Origin: Akkermansiaceae bacterium UBA1518
GTDB lineage: Bacteria > Verrucomicrobiota > Verrucomicrobiia > Verrucomicrobiales > Akkermansiaceae
Length of the DNA: 20,848 nucleotides
Reading direction: 5' to 3'
Assembly (NCBI GenBank): GCA_002323895.1
Contig: DCQM01000137.1
Span: forward strand, 1 to 20,848
Shown one piece after another: positions 15,444 to 20,848 of the stretch. A model generated the notes under the pieces. It had not been told where the DNA came from and made no database searches. It was given only the letters and a program-made list of their open reading frames with translations. The position numbers and the translations under genes were made by a program. The stretch's first letter is position 1. The number at the start of each line of letters is the position of its first letter.

Positions 15444-16391
15444 ATGAAGCTTTTAAAGCATGCGATCATCCTATTCGCAGCCAGCCTACTCTTACCATCT
15501 TGTGGGGGAGACGTCGAATCAGCGAGGCTTGCGAGCGAAAGCAGAGCCTCCGAGAAAATTGCTCAAGCTCTTTATAGTTCAGCCATTGCTGCCGAAAAGG
15601 CAGGTAAACTTGGCCGAGCCATCAAATTATACGAGAAGATCGTCCTCCGCCATCCGCTTTGCCCTGCCGCTTCGGAGTCCGCCTTTCGTTGGGGCAAGCT
15701 TTTAGAGAAAGACGGTGACTTGCTTGAGGCTTTTGAAGCTTATGATGCCATCCTCACAAAATATCCAGCATCCCCTCATTACGCTGAAGCCATGGCGCGG
15801 CAAGAAATGATTGCCACCCAAGCTACTGAGGGGCAGATCACAAACTCCTTCATAGGCTTTAAAATACGTTTCACTCTAAAAGAATGTGTCGCCATGCTCG
15901 CGAAAGTCCGTCAAAACGCTCCACGCGCCTTATCGGCCGAAAAAGCCCAATACGCGATCGGTAGAGTTTACCAATCTCGTGGAGATCGAGCCTCTCAAGC
16001 GGTTCTCGCCATCACTGCTTTTCGCGAGCTAACACGAGATTTTCCTGACTCTAAATATGCCCCTGACGCACAATACCAAATTGGCGAAATCTTGTTCGCT
16101 CAATCCAAAGATGGTGATCAAGACAGTGCTAACCTAGACCGGGCTAAGCGAGCCTTTGAAGACGTAATCATTCGCTACCCAACTTCCAAACAAGCTAAAA
16201 TGGCAAAAGTTCAAATTGCAAAGCTTGCTACTGGTAATATCCAGCGGTCATACGAAATCGCAGAGTTCTACCGGAAAAAAGGGCAAATTTCATCAGCTCT
16301 TGTCTACTACCGTGACACTGTCATGCGCTCAAATCCCGGACCACTGCGCACAAGCGCCCAAGGTTGGATCAACAAGCTCTCAACCCAGTAA
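15444..16391 (+). CDS. Outer-membrane assembly lipoprotein, BamD/YfiO-like TPR protein
   Basis: A 315-aa protein with a basic start (MKLLKHA), a hydrophobic stretch and a lipobox LLPSC near residue 20. The remainder is TPR helices: AAEKAGKLGRAIKLYEKIV, LEKDGDLLEAFEAYDAILTK, AITAFRELTRDFPDSKYAPD and RAKRAFEDVIIRYPTSKQA, the YfiO/BamD-type pattern of aspartate or tyrosine before proline at repeat ends. BamD-like proteins scaffold the BAM complex that inserts beta-barrels. Being followed within four bases by an LptE-like gene fits an envelope-biogenesis operon. YbgF/CpoB-like TPR proteins are the main alternative. Confidence 0.82.
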   Translation: MKLLKHAIILFAASLLLPSCGGDVESARLASESRASEKIAQALYSSAIAAEKAGKLGRAIKLYEKIVLRHPLCPAASESAFRWGKLLEKDGDLLEAFEAYDAILTKYPASPHYAEAMARQEMIATQATEGQITNSFIGFKIRFTLKECVAMLAKVRQNAPRALSAEKAQYAIGRVYQSRGDRASQAVLAITAFRELTRDFPDSKYAPDAQYQIGEILFAQSKDGDQDSANLDRAKRAFEDVIIRYPTSKQAKMAKVQIAKLATGNIQRSYEIAEFYRKKGQISSALVYYRDTVMRSNPGPLRTSAQGWINKLSTQ

Positions 16392-16394
16392 CTC

Positions 16395-16904
16395 ATGCTA
16401 CGTGTTGTCCTTCTGGCTCTCAGCTTTGGCTTCCTGACTTCATGTGCCGGATACCAATTTGGTGGAAATAAGCCCGAACACCTGCGAGAAACTGAATCAA
16501 TTTCCATTCCGCTTGCTAAGAGTCGTGTCATTTTCCCCCGCGTCGAAGCTCTTGCCACCAATTCCATGGTCGATGCGCTGGTAAGCGATGGAACTTACCG
16601 GCTCACAAGAAGCAGTGCGGCTGATGCAACGCTTTTAATCACACTCGAAGCAATTGATTACCAACAGGTTCGTTCTTCAACGGTCGATGTTCTTAGATCA
16701 GAAGAACTTCAGCTCCGCGTGACGGTTTCCTACAAATTAACCGACAATAACCGCCCTGGAATTGTCCTCGACGCAGGCCGGGAACGGGGGGATTCTCGCC
16801 TCTTTGTGGATGATAATCTGCAAACTGCTCGCATGAATGCCCTTCCTGACGCTTTGCAGCGTGCTACTCAATCCATTATCGCTCGCCTCGCTGATGGCAT
16901 CTAA
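16395..16904 (+). CDS. lptE: LPS-assembly lipoprotein LptE-like
   Basis: A 169-aa lipoprotein with a signal peptide and lipobox FLTSC, then AGYQFGGNKPEHLRETESISIP, the common N-terminal pattern of LptE (CAGYxL/F...). A mixed alpha/beta body follows, with LTRSSAADATLLITLEAIDY and VSYKLTDNN. LptE plugs the LptD barrel and delivers LPS to the outer surface. The spacing to the bamD-like gene is three bases. The last 11 bases overlap the rsmI start. Distant LptE homologs have low identity, so this rests on the N-terminal pattern, length and context. Confidence 0.8.
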   Translation: MLRVVLLALSFGFLTSCAGYQFGGNKPEHLRETESISIPLAKSRVIFPRVEALATNSMVDALVSDGTYRLTRSSAADATLLITLEAIDYQQVRSSTVDVLRSEELQLRVTVSYKLTDNNRPGIVLDAGRERGDSRLFVDDNLQTARMNALPDALQRATQSIIARLADGI

Positions 16905-17604
16905 AGACCATCCCAGAGTAGCCGTTGTTACCTTTGTCCCAACTCCTATCGGGAATCTTGGGGATATCACCCTACGCGCAATTGAAACACTCCGGGAAGC
17001 TGATCTTATCGCCTGTGAGGACACCCGACATTCTTTGCGTCTCCTTAACCATCTAGAAATTTCCCGACCCCTCATCTCTCTGCATGACCACAACGAGCAG
17101 CAACGAATTCCTGAGTTAATAGAACGAGCCCGCAAAGGAGAGACGATCGCCATCATCTCTGATGCTGGCACACCTTGCCTTTCTGATCCTGGGCACCGTT
17201 TCCTCAAAGCCTGTCGTGATGAAGAAATCGAATTCACCGTTTTACCGGGCCCATCCGCAATCACAACCGCACTTGTAGCGTCGGGATTTCCTCCTCATCC
17301 ATTTTCCTTTCACGGATTCCTCCATGTGAAAAAAGGCAAACGTGGTAAACAACTTCAGAGAGCCCTCGAAAGCAGTGAGACCACTTTGTTTTTTGAATCC
17401 CCACATCGGCTACCTTCTACTCTTGAGATCCTAAACGAACTGGCTCCAGACCAGTCCATCTGCGTCGCAAGAGAACTCACCAAGGCCTTTGAAACCCTGC
17501 ATCATGGCACCGGTAGTGAAATCGCAGCTTATTTTTCAGAACGGAAAGTGAGGGGTGAGATCGTGCTCCTCATTCCCCCACCTCCTCAGGCAAATGCGCG
17601 TTGA
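16894..17604 (+). CDS. rsmI: 16S rRNA (cytidine1402-2'-O)-methyltransferase
   Basis: SAM-dependent tetrapyrrole-methylase-fold enzyme that 2'-O-methylates C1402 of 16S rRNA, in the decoding centre. Motifs are VPTPIGNLGDITLRA, LIACEDTRHS, IISDAGTPCLSDPG, VLPGPSAITTALVASGFP, FHGFLHVKKG and FFESPHRL, with ARELTKAFE near the end. The protein is 236 aa, about 40-50 shorter than common RsmI proteins, so the C-terminal extension is missing or replaced. The ATG at 16894 lies 11 bases inside lptE; a longer reading back to TTG 16837 would be fully inside lptE and is less likely. It ends 11 bases inside the next gene. Confidence 0.92.
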   Translation: MASKDHPRVAVVTFVPTPIGNLGDITLRAIETLREADLIACEDTRHSLRLLNHLEISRPLISLHDHNEQQRIPELIERARKGETIAIISDAGTPCLSDPGHRFLKACRDEEIEFTVLPGPSAITTALVASGFPPHPFSFHGFLHVKKGKRGKQLQRALESSETTLFFESPHRLPSTLEILNELAPDQSICVARELTKAFETLHHGTGSEIAAYFSERKVRGEIVLLIPPPPQANAR

Positions 17605-17983
17605 TAAATGGCTCTGGTCAGTCCGACTCTACAAAACCCGGAGCCAAGCTTCCCACGACTGCTCAACCGGCAAGGTGAAGCGGAGCGGCAAAACGCTCAA
17701 ACCCAGCACCGCTCTCAAAATAGGTGATACTCTTGAAGTTCCCTCGTCAGACAATGCCTACAAACGCAACATCGAAGTGATTCAGCTCATCGAAAAAAGA
17801 GTCGGTGCCCCACTAGCGCGCGAGGCTTACCATGATCATACTCCGGGACAGATTATTGCCGAGGCGGAACACCGCCGGTTGGCTAACAAGGAACACCGCC
17901 AAAGCCGCAAAGAAGGCGACCAAGGACGTCTCACCAAACGCAATCGACGGCAATGGGAGGAAGGCGGTAACAGGTTCTTCTAA
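17594..17983 (+). CDS. hslR: S4-domain RNA-binding protein, Hsp15-like
   Basis: A 129-aa protein starting MRVDKWLWSVRLYKTRSQA, the classic S4 domain start of HslR/Hsp15. GKVKRSGKTLKPSTALKIGDTLEV completes the RNA-binding fold, and a basic C-terminal tail follows (RLANKEHRQSRKEG, GRLTKRNRRQWEEG). Hsp15 in E. coli binds stalled 50S subunits carrying nascent chain. The ATG at 17594 lies 11 bases before the rsmI stop. A reading from TTG 17555 would add residues inside rsmI and is unlikely. Last gene of the bamD-lptE-rsmI run. Confidence 0.87.
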   Translation: MRVDKWLWSVRLYKTRSQASHDCSTGKVKRSGKTLKPSTALKIGDTLEVPSSDNAYKRNIEVIQLIEKRVGAPLAREAYHDHTPGQIIAEAEHRRLANKEHRQSRKEGDQGRLTKRNRRQWEEGGNRFF

Positions 17984-17985
17984 TT

Positions 17986-18007
17986 TTCGGCGATCGATCC
18001 GAATTTT
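17986..18007 (+). terminator. Weak candidate terminator after the hslR-like gene
   Basis: TTCGG (17986-17990) pairs with CCGAA (17999-18003), followed by TTTT. Only five pairs and an eight-base loop, so it is weak. The strong hairpin at 18132-18166 may serve this operon instead. Confidence 0.28.
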
Positions 18008-18131
18008 CCCTAAAGGGTGTATTTTTTGGTTCCTGTTCGAATTTGAGGTTGATTCCCCTCTCAATTGCCCGACTCACGGGATTACTTGAGACAGAGCTCC
18101 GCTTTCTCAGATCACTTTTTAACTCTTTAAA

Positions 18132-18166
18132 CAAAACCCCGTGGTCTAACCGACCACGGGGTTTTG
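18132..18166 (-). terminator. Strong terminator downstream of tRNA-Met
   Basis: Perfect 15-bp stem, 18132-18146 with 18152-18166, five-base loop, GC-rich core. On the minus strand the stem ends in TTTTG and TTT follows, so it fits the tRNA, which ends eight bases upstream. The symmetric A/T ends suggest it could also stop plus-strand transcripts from the rsmI/hslR run. Confidence 0.85.
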
Positions 18167-18173
18167 AGAGAAA

Positions 18174-18248
18174 TGGTAGCAACGGGTGGATTTGAACCAC
18201 CGACAAAAGGCTTATGAGTCCTCTGCTCTACCCCTGAGCTACGCTGCC
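18174..18248 (-). tRNA. tRNA-Met (CAT), elongator type
   Basis: A 75-base cloverleaf on the minus strand. The acceptor GGCAGCG pairs with CGTTGCT (two G-U pairs), the D stem is GCTC/GAGC, and the anticodon loop CTCATAA has CAT at 34-36. The T arm is GGTGG-TTCAAAT-CCACC, and an encoded CCA ends the gene. The anticodon stem GAGGA/GCCTT has an A-G clash next to the loop. It lacks the three G-C pairs of initiator tRNA and pairs at position 1-72, so it is not tRNA-fMet. A CAT tRNA could also be lysidine-modified tRNA-Ile2, which sequence alone does not rule out. Confidence 0.92.
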
Positions 18249-18260
18249 GCTGGGCGGTGA

Positions 18261-18288
18261 ATTATCGTTGAAGCACGGTTCTGTCCAA
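18261..18288 (-). promoter_or_regulatory. Sigma70-type promoter of tRNA-Met
   Basis: On the minus strand: -35 TTGGAC (18288-18283), 16-base spacer, -10 GATAAT (18266-18261). Transcription would start about six to seven bases on, a few bases before the tRNA 5' end at 18248. Spacing and position fit well. Confidence 0.6.
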
Positions 18289-18394
18289 TAAAAAAAGCCT
18301 CAAGATTGATTCCACCAACGCTTCCACGGGAATTTAACCCCTCCCTAATGCTGCCTTTTTGCTCTCGCGATTGCTCTCTCAGAAGCCACCATAT

Positions 18395-18424
18395 AAAAAA
18401 GCCCGACTGATTGTTCAGTCGGGC
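18395..18424 (-). terminator. Rho-independent terminator of gapA
   Basis: On the minus strand a perfect 10-bp stem, GCCCGACTGA with TCAGTCGGGC (18424-18415 and 18410-18401), four-base loop, followed by six T. It lies 30 bases past the gapA stop. Confidence 0.92.
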
Positions 18425-18453
18425 CTCTTGAAAGTAATTAAAATTCGAGGATC

Positions 18454-19455
18454 CTAAAGCGAGTCACCGAGCATCTTCATGGCGTCAGCAGCACGGTTAG
18501 AATAACCCCACTCATTATCATACCATGAGCAGACTTTCACCATATTGCCGTCTATAACGGTGGTCAAATCACTGTCGAAGATAGAACTGTGGGGATCACC
18601 CACGATATCTTGAAGAACGAGTGGCATCTCACTGTAGTGAAGAATACCTTTAAGAGGACCTTCGGCAGCTTCCTTGAAAGCGGCATTCACTTCTTCAGCG
18701 GTGACGTCAGCACCAATTTCAGCAACCAGATCAGTGAGTGAGCCGGTAGGAGTTGGAACACGAAACGCACCCCCATTGAGTTTTCCATTCAACTCGGGAA
18801 TGACGAGGCCAATCGCGCGGGCTGCGCCAGTGGAGGAAGGAATAATGTTCTCAGCAGCGGAACGAGCACGGCGAAGATCACCGTGAGGAGCATCAAGAAG
18901 ACTTTGGTCACCAGTGTAGCTGTGAATGGTGCTCATGAAGCCTCGCTTAAGACCCCACTTATCATTAAGAATCTTAGCAAGAGGTGCTAGGCAGTTGGTA
19001 GTACAAGATGCGTTGGAAACAATGTGGTGATTCGCTGCATCATATTCATTGTCATTGATTCCGAGACACATTGTGAGATCAGGATCAGAAGCAGGAGCAG
19101 AAATGAGAACCTTCTTGGCCCCAGCCGAGAGATGCTTGGAAGCACCCTCACGACTGCAAAAGAATCCAGTGGACTCAAGGATGACATCGGCATTCCAATC
19201 ACCCCAAGGCAGATTAGCGGGGTCCCGCTCGGCTGTAGCGTGAATTTTGTGTCCATCCACAATGATATGGCCCTCATCATAGCTCACTTCGCGAGCGAAC
19301 TGGCCCTGCGAAGAGTCATACTTGAGAAGGTGAGCGAGGGTCTTGTTATCGGTGAGATCGTTGATAGCGACGACTTTTTTAAGTTCGTCATCAGTCATTG
19401 AACGAAGCACCATCCGGCCAATGCGGCCGAATCCATTAATTGCGTAATTTGCCAT
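18454..19455 (-). CDS. gapA: Glyceraldehyde-3-phosphate dehydrogenase, NAD-type
   Basis: Oxidises glyceraldehyde 3-phosphate to 1,3-bisphosphoglycerate with phosphate and NAD+ in glycolysis. The 333-aa protein has INGFGRIGRMVLR at the start, AINDLTD with the Asp that favours NAD over NADP, LKYDSSQG, the active-site NASCTTNCLAP with catalytic Cys near 151, HSYTGDQ with its partner His, and WYDNEWGYSNR at the end. Ribosome binding site AGGA seven bases before the ATG. The stop is followed by a clear terminator and the start is preceded by a good promoter and a leader hairpin, so it forms a single-gene transcript. It is read as the glycolytic form; no other gap gene is visible for comparison. 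Confidence 0.96.
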   Translation of the reverse strand: MANYAINGFGRIGRMVLRSMTDDELKKVVAINDLTDNKTLAHLLKYDSSQGQFAREVSYDEGHIIVDGHKIHATAERDPANLPWGDWNADVILESTGFFCSREGASKHLSAGAKKVLISAPASDPDLTMCLGINDNEYDAANHHIVSNASCTTNCLAPLAKILNDKWGLKRGFMSTIHSYTGDQSLLDAPHGDLRRARSAAENIIPSSTGAARAIGLVIPELNGKLNGGAFRVPTPTGSLTDLVAEIGADVTAEEVNAAFKEAAEGPLKGILHYSEMPLVLQDIVGDPHSSIFDSDLTTVIDGNMVKVCSWYDNEWGYSNRAADAMKMLGDSL

Positions 19456-19484
19456 GGGTCTTTCCTAGGATTATTAGGGTTGGT

Positions 19485-19514
19485 CGTTTTCCCAACCTAT
19501 TTGGTGGGAAAACG
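19485..19514 (-). promoter_or_regulatory. Inverted repeat in the gapA leader, at the predicted +1
   Basis: CGTTTTCCC (19485-19493) pairs with GGGAAAACG (19506-19514); ACC (19495-19497) adds three pairs with GGT (19503-19505) across a one-base bulge. The predicted transcript starts at about 19513, so the hairpin would be the very 5' end of the gapA mRNA. It overlaps a second possible hairpin, GGTTGG (19478-19483) with CCAACC (19492-19497), and the two cannot form together. Could be a stability stem, an operator or an attenuator-like switch; all are inference. Confidence 0.55.
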
Positions 19515-19519
19515 GCGGC

Positions 19520-19547
19520 ATTATGCAGGCGAGTCTCTCCCCGTCAA
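19520..19547 (-). promoter_or_regulatory. Sigma70-type promoter of gapA
   Basis: On the minus strand: -35 TTGACG (19547-19542), 16-base spacer, -10 CATAAT (19525-19520). Both boxes match five of six consensus bases. The predicted start at about 19513 lies at the foot of the leader hairpin. Confidence 0.65.
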
Positions 19548-19795
19548 GGTTCGCCCGAAATGATTCAGAAATGGTTACTTCCTAGCTAATTCAACGAAAA
19601 AAACTAAATCTCCCTCCCAAGGAAAAAACCCTGTGAACGGAATTAAAGAACCTTATCACTCAGAAATAGAAGATTTTCTAACTCTGGGTTCCAATTTCCA
19701 AGGTGTTCTCGCTCGATCAATATCGATATTGTTTTACAAAGTAAACACAATATTAGCGAAGCTAAAGGATGGCTCTTCTAAAGGAACTCCTATCA
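19548..19795. other. AT-rich intergenic stretch with short inverted repeats
   Basis: Between the gapA promoter and the next terminator. It contains a perfect 14-bp palindrome CAATATCGATATTG (19718-19731), then small hairpins TTTAC/GTAAA (19733-19745) and TTAGC/GCTAA (19753-19765). A GTG-initiated 65-aa frame (19633-19830) crosses it, with AAGGA upstream, but its last codons lie in the terminator of the opposing gene, so I do not call a gene. No tRNA or named RNA seen. Confidence 0.4.
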
Positions 19796-19832
19796 AAAAA
19801 AAAGATCAACCTCCAGCGCAGGAAGGTTGATC
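19795..19832 (-). terminator. Rho-independent terminator of the 19861-20604 gene
   Basis: On the minus strand GATCAACCT (19832-19824) pairs with AGGTTGATC (19812-19804), with an 11-base loop, followed by a long run of T (19803-19795). It begins 29 bases past the stop of the minus-strand gene ending at 19861. Confidence 0.85.
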
Positions 19833-19860
19833 CATCATAAAAATGCTCTTCTAAAGATAT

Positions 19861-20604
19861 TTAAGAACTTTTTGGCACTCTAGGCACCGGCTCCGGTGCA
19901 AAGTAAAACCTCACCGCTCCAGTTGCTCTTGGATTTTGAGCCTTATAAAAAAAGCACTGAACCCTTTGCTTGCTTAAAACTTTAAGTTGGTTTTCCCAAA
20001 TTTCTTTCTGGGTCTTTCCGTCAAGATATCCGACGAGAATCGGCGTTCTCCCCTCCTTGATTGGCCGAGTCGCTGTCTTCCCTGGCGCAATTCCAAAAGC
20101 TTTCGTTCCCAATTTTACCAGCACCGTTTTATCGGAAACGTTAACAAACCGTATTTCACCCGCTTTGAGAGCCGAAGGGTCGTCCTTGAGAAGAAGCATT
20201 TTAGGGTTATTCCAACTCATCGTAGCTGGATCGCGAAAAAGAACGCCGAGACTCAATGGAGCCGCTGGCTTACGGGTGGAAAGCCAAGGAACCGCCGCCG
20301 CATCCTTACCCTTCCTGATTTCCAACTTGGGAGTAGTCGGAGCCATGGTGAGAACATTAGTAAGAGCCCGCAGTGTCATTTTAAAGGGAATCGCCTGATC
20401 CCCAGAAAGAAGAGCCGTAGCTGCGGGGGGAACTGAGCCCTCGGGTGGTTTGATACCCTTTCGAACTCCATCTTTTAACTCTTCTTTCCAGACAGGAAGC
20501 TCACCCAAAGCGAGAAAGCGAATGTGTTTCGGTGGACTGTCCTGAGCACTGGCGGCAAAAGCCAGGGCACAAAAACCAAGCGCGCTGAGAAAAATGCGTT
20601 TCAT
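19861..20604 (-). CDS. Exported protein of unknown function
   Basis: A 247-aa protein with a Sec signal peptide (KRIFLSALGFCALAFAASAQ, cleavage after ASA near residue 20). The mature part has few charges early on and a beta-rich second half, with GEIRFVNVSDKTVLVKLG and FGIAPGKTATRPI, like an immunoglobulin-type or carbohydrate-binding strand set. No catalytic motif is visible and I know no family name. GAAGGAAG lies a few bases before the ATG. It stands alone, with its own terminator. I suspect a lineage-specific family but cannot check this from sequence alone. Confidence 0.72.
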   Translation of the reverse strand: MKRIFLSALGFCALAFAASAQDSPPKHIRFLALGELPVWKEELKDGVRKGIKPPEGSVPPAATALLSGDQAIPFKMTLRALTNVLTMAPTTPKLEIRKGKDAAAVPWLSTRKPAAPLSLGVLFRDPATMSWNNPKMLLLKDDPSALKAGEIRFVNVSDKTVLVKLGTKAFGIAPGKTATRPIKEGRTPILVGYLDGKTQKEIWENQLKVLSKQRVQCFFYKAQNPRATGAVRFYFAPEPVPRVPKSS

Positions 20605-20679
20605 AACTTCCTTCAGACTAGCATAATTTTGCCGCCCCCTCCAGCGAAAGGTTTCAGCGATTTCTCATCGTTAAATAAT

Positions 20680-20848
20680 CTAAGCCTCGTTTGAGTGTGC
20701 CGCGAGATCAGAAAGACGCGTGAATCCTAATTGATGCCTACCAGCGTGATGAAAACCCTCAAGATCCCCAGTTTCGATCATTGCTAGGCAGCGGTCAGAC
20801 AGACTATCCGGCTGCCTTTTGGCATAAAAAGGGTGGCGGGAATCATTC
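20680..20848 (-). CDS. C-terminal end of an unidentified protein (5' end outside window)
   Basis: Fifty-five codons of open frame on the minus strand run from the window edge to TAG at 20680-20682. The tail reads NDSRHPFYAKRQPDSL, then LAMIETGDLEGFHHAGRHQL and GFTRLSDLAAHSNEA. It is amphipathic, His-rich and soluble, and matches no family I recognise. The 75 bases between its stop and the start of the exported-protein gene hold no obvious terminator and would contain that gene's promoter if it is not read through. Coding status is likely but not proven, as the start is not visible. Confidence 0.5.
   Translation of the reverse strand, partial: NDSRHPFYAKRQPDSLSDRCLAMIETGDLEGFHHAGRHQLGFTRLSDLAAHSNEA

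Noticed and set aside
18132..18166. Hairpin next to the tRNA considered as part of another RNA gene
   Set aside because: Position, T-run and perfect stem fit a terminator better.
19485..19514. gapA leader inverted repeat taken as a terminator
   Set aside because: No T-run follows on either strand, and it sits at the predicted transcription start.
19633..19830. GTG-initiated 65-aa ORF
   Set aside because: An AAGGA precedes it, but its last codons are the terminator of the opposing gene and the product shows no family pattern. Left as part of the gap description.

Overview
The window reads as an ordinary chromosomal stretch of a Gram-negative bacterium with an outer membrane: it encodes BamD-like and LptE-like outer-membrane assembly lipoproteins and several other lipoproteins. 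LL-diaminopimelate aminotransferase (DapL), a Tat-exported phosphoesterase and many signal-peptide proteins I cannot place point to the Planctomycetes-Verrucomicrobia-Chlamydiae group. My best guess is Verrucomicrobiota, an inference from gene content only. I see no IS element, prophage, CRISPR array or rRNA.

Left part (1-5460). A divergent M48-type lipoprotein metallopeptidase cut by the window edge, then pgsA and nagA (stop and start share one base). A minus-strand pair follows: a TerC-type membrane protein and a Tat-exported 5'-nucleotidase-like phosphoesterase joined by an ATGA overlap. A proline-rich lipoprotein with its own terminator comes next, then a 55-codon remnant of a dTDP-glucose 4,6-dehydratase.

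Middle (5459-12751). A small membrane protein, a GDP-mannose pyrophosphorylase, an overlooked 54-aa two-helix membrane protein overlapping ruvX/yqgF by ATGA, a secreted endonuclease/exonuclease/phosphatase-fold protein, an orphan open frame, two poorly known exported or membrane proteins (one resembling a peptidase MA-like gluzincin that has lost its zinc site), trpC, and lipA with a strong Shine-Dalgarno.

Right part (12752-20848). A minus-strand run doxX/mauE-like, pyrF, dapL (then lipA), and a plus-strand run bamD-like, lptE, rsmI and an S4-domain hslR-like gene. The last two junctions each overlap by exactly 11 nt. Then come a tRNA-Met(CAT) with promoter and terminator, gapA with a good promoter, a 5'-end hairpin and a terminator, an AT-rich gap, an uncharacterised exported protein with terminator, and the 3' end of an unidentified gene.

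The functions are mostly housekeeping: phospholipid, amino-sugar, tryptophan, pyrimidine, lysine/peptidoglycan, lipoate and glycolysis genes, RNA modification and outer-membrane biogenesis. I found no clear new multi-gene defence or mobile system. The best leads are the small unannotated ORFs, the gene remnant and the gapA leader structure.
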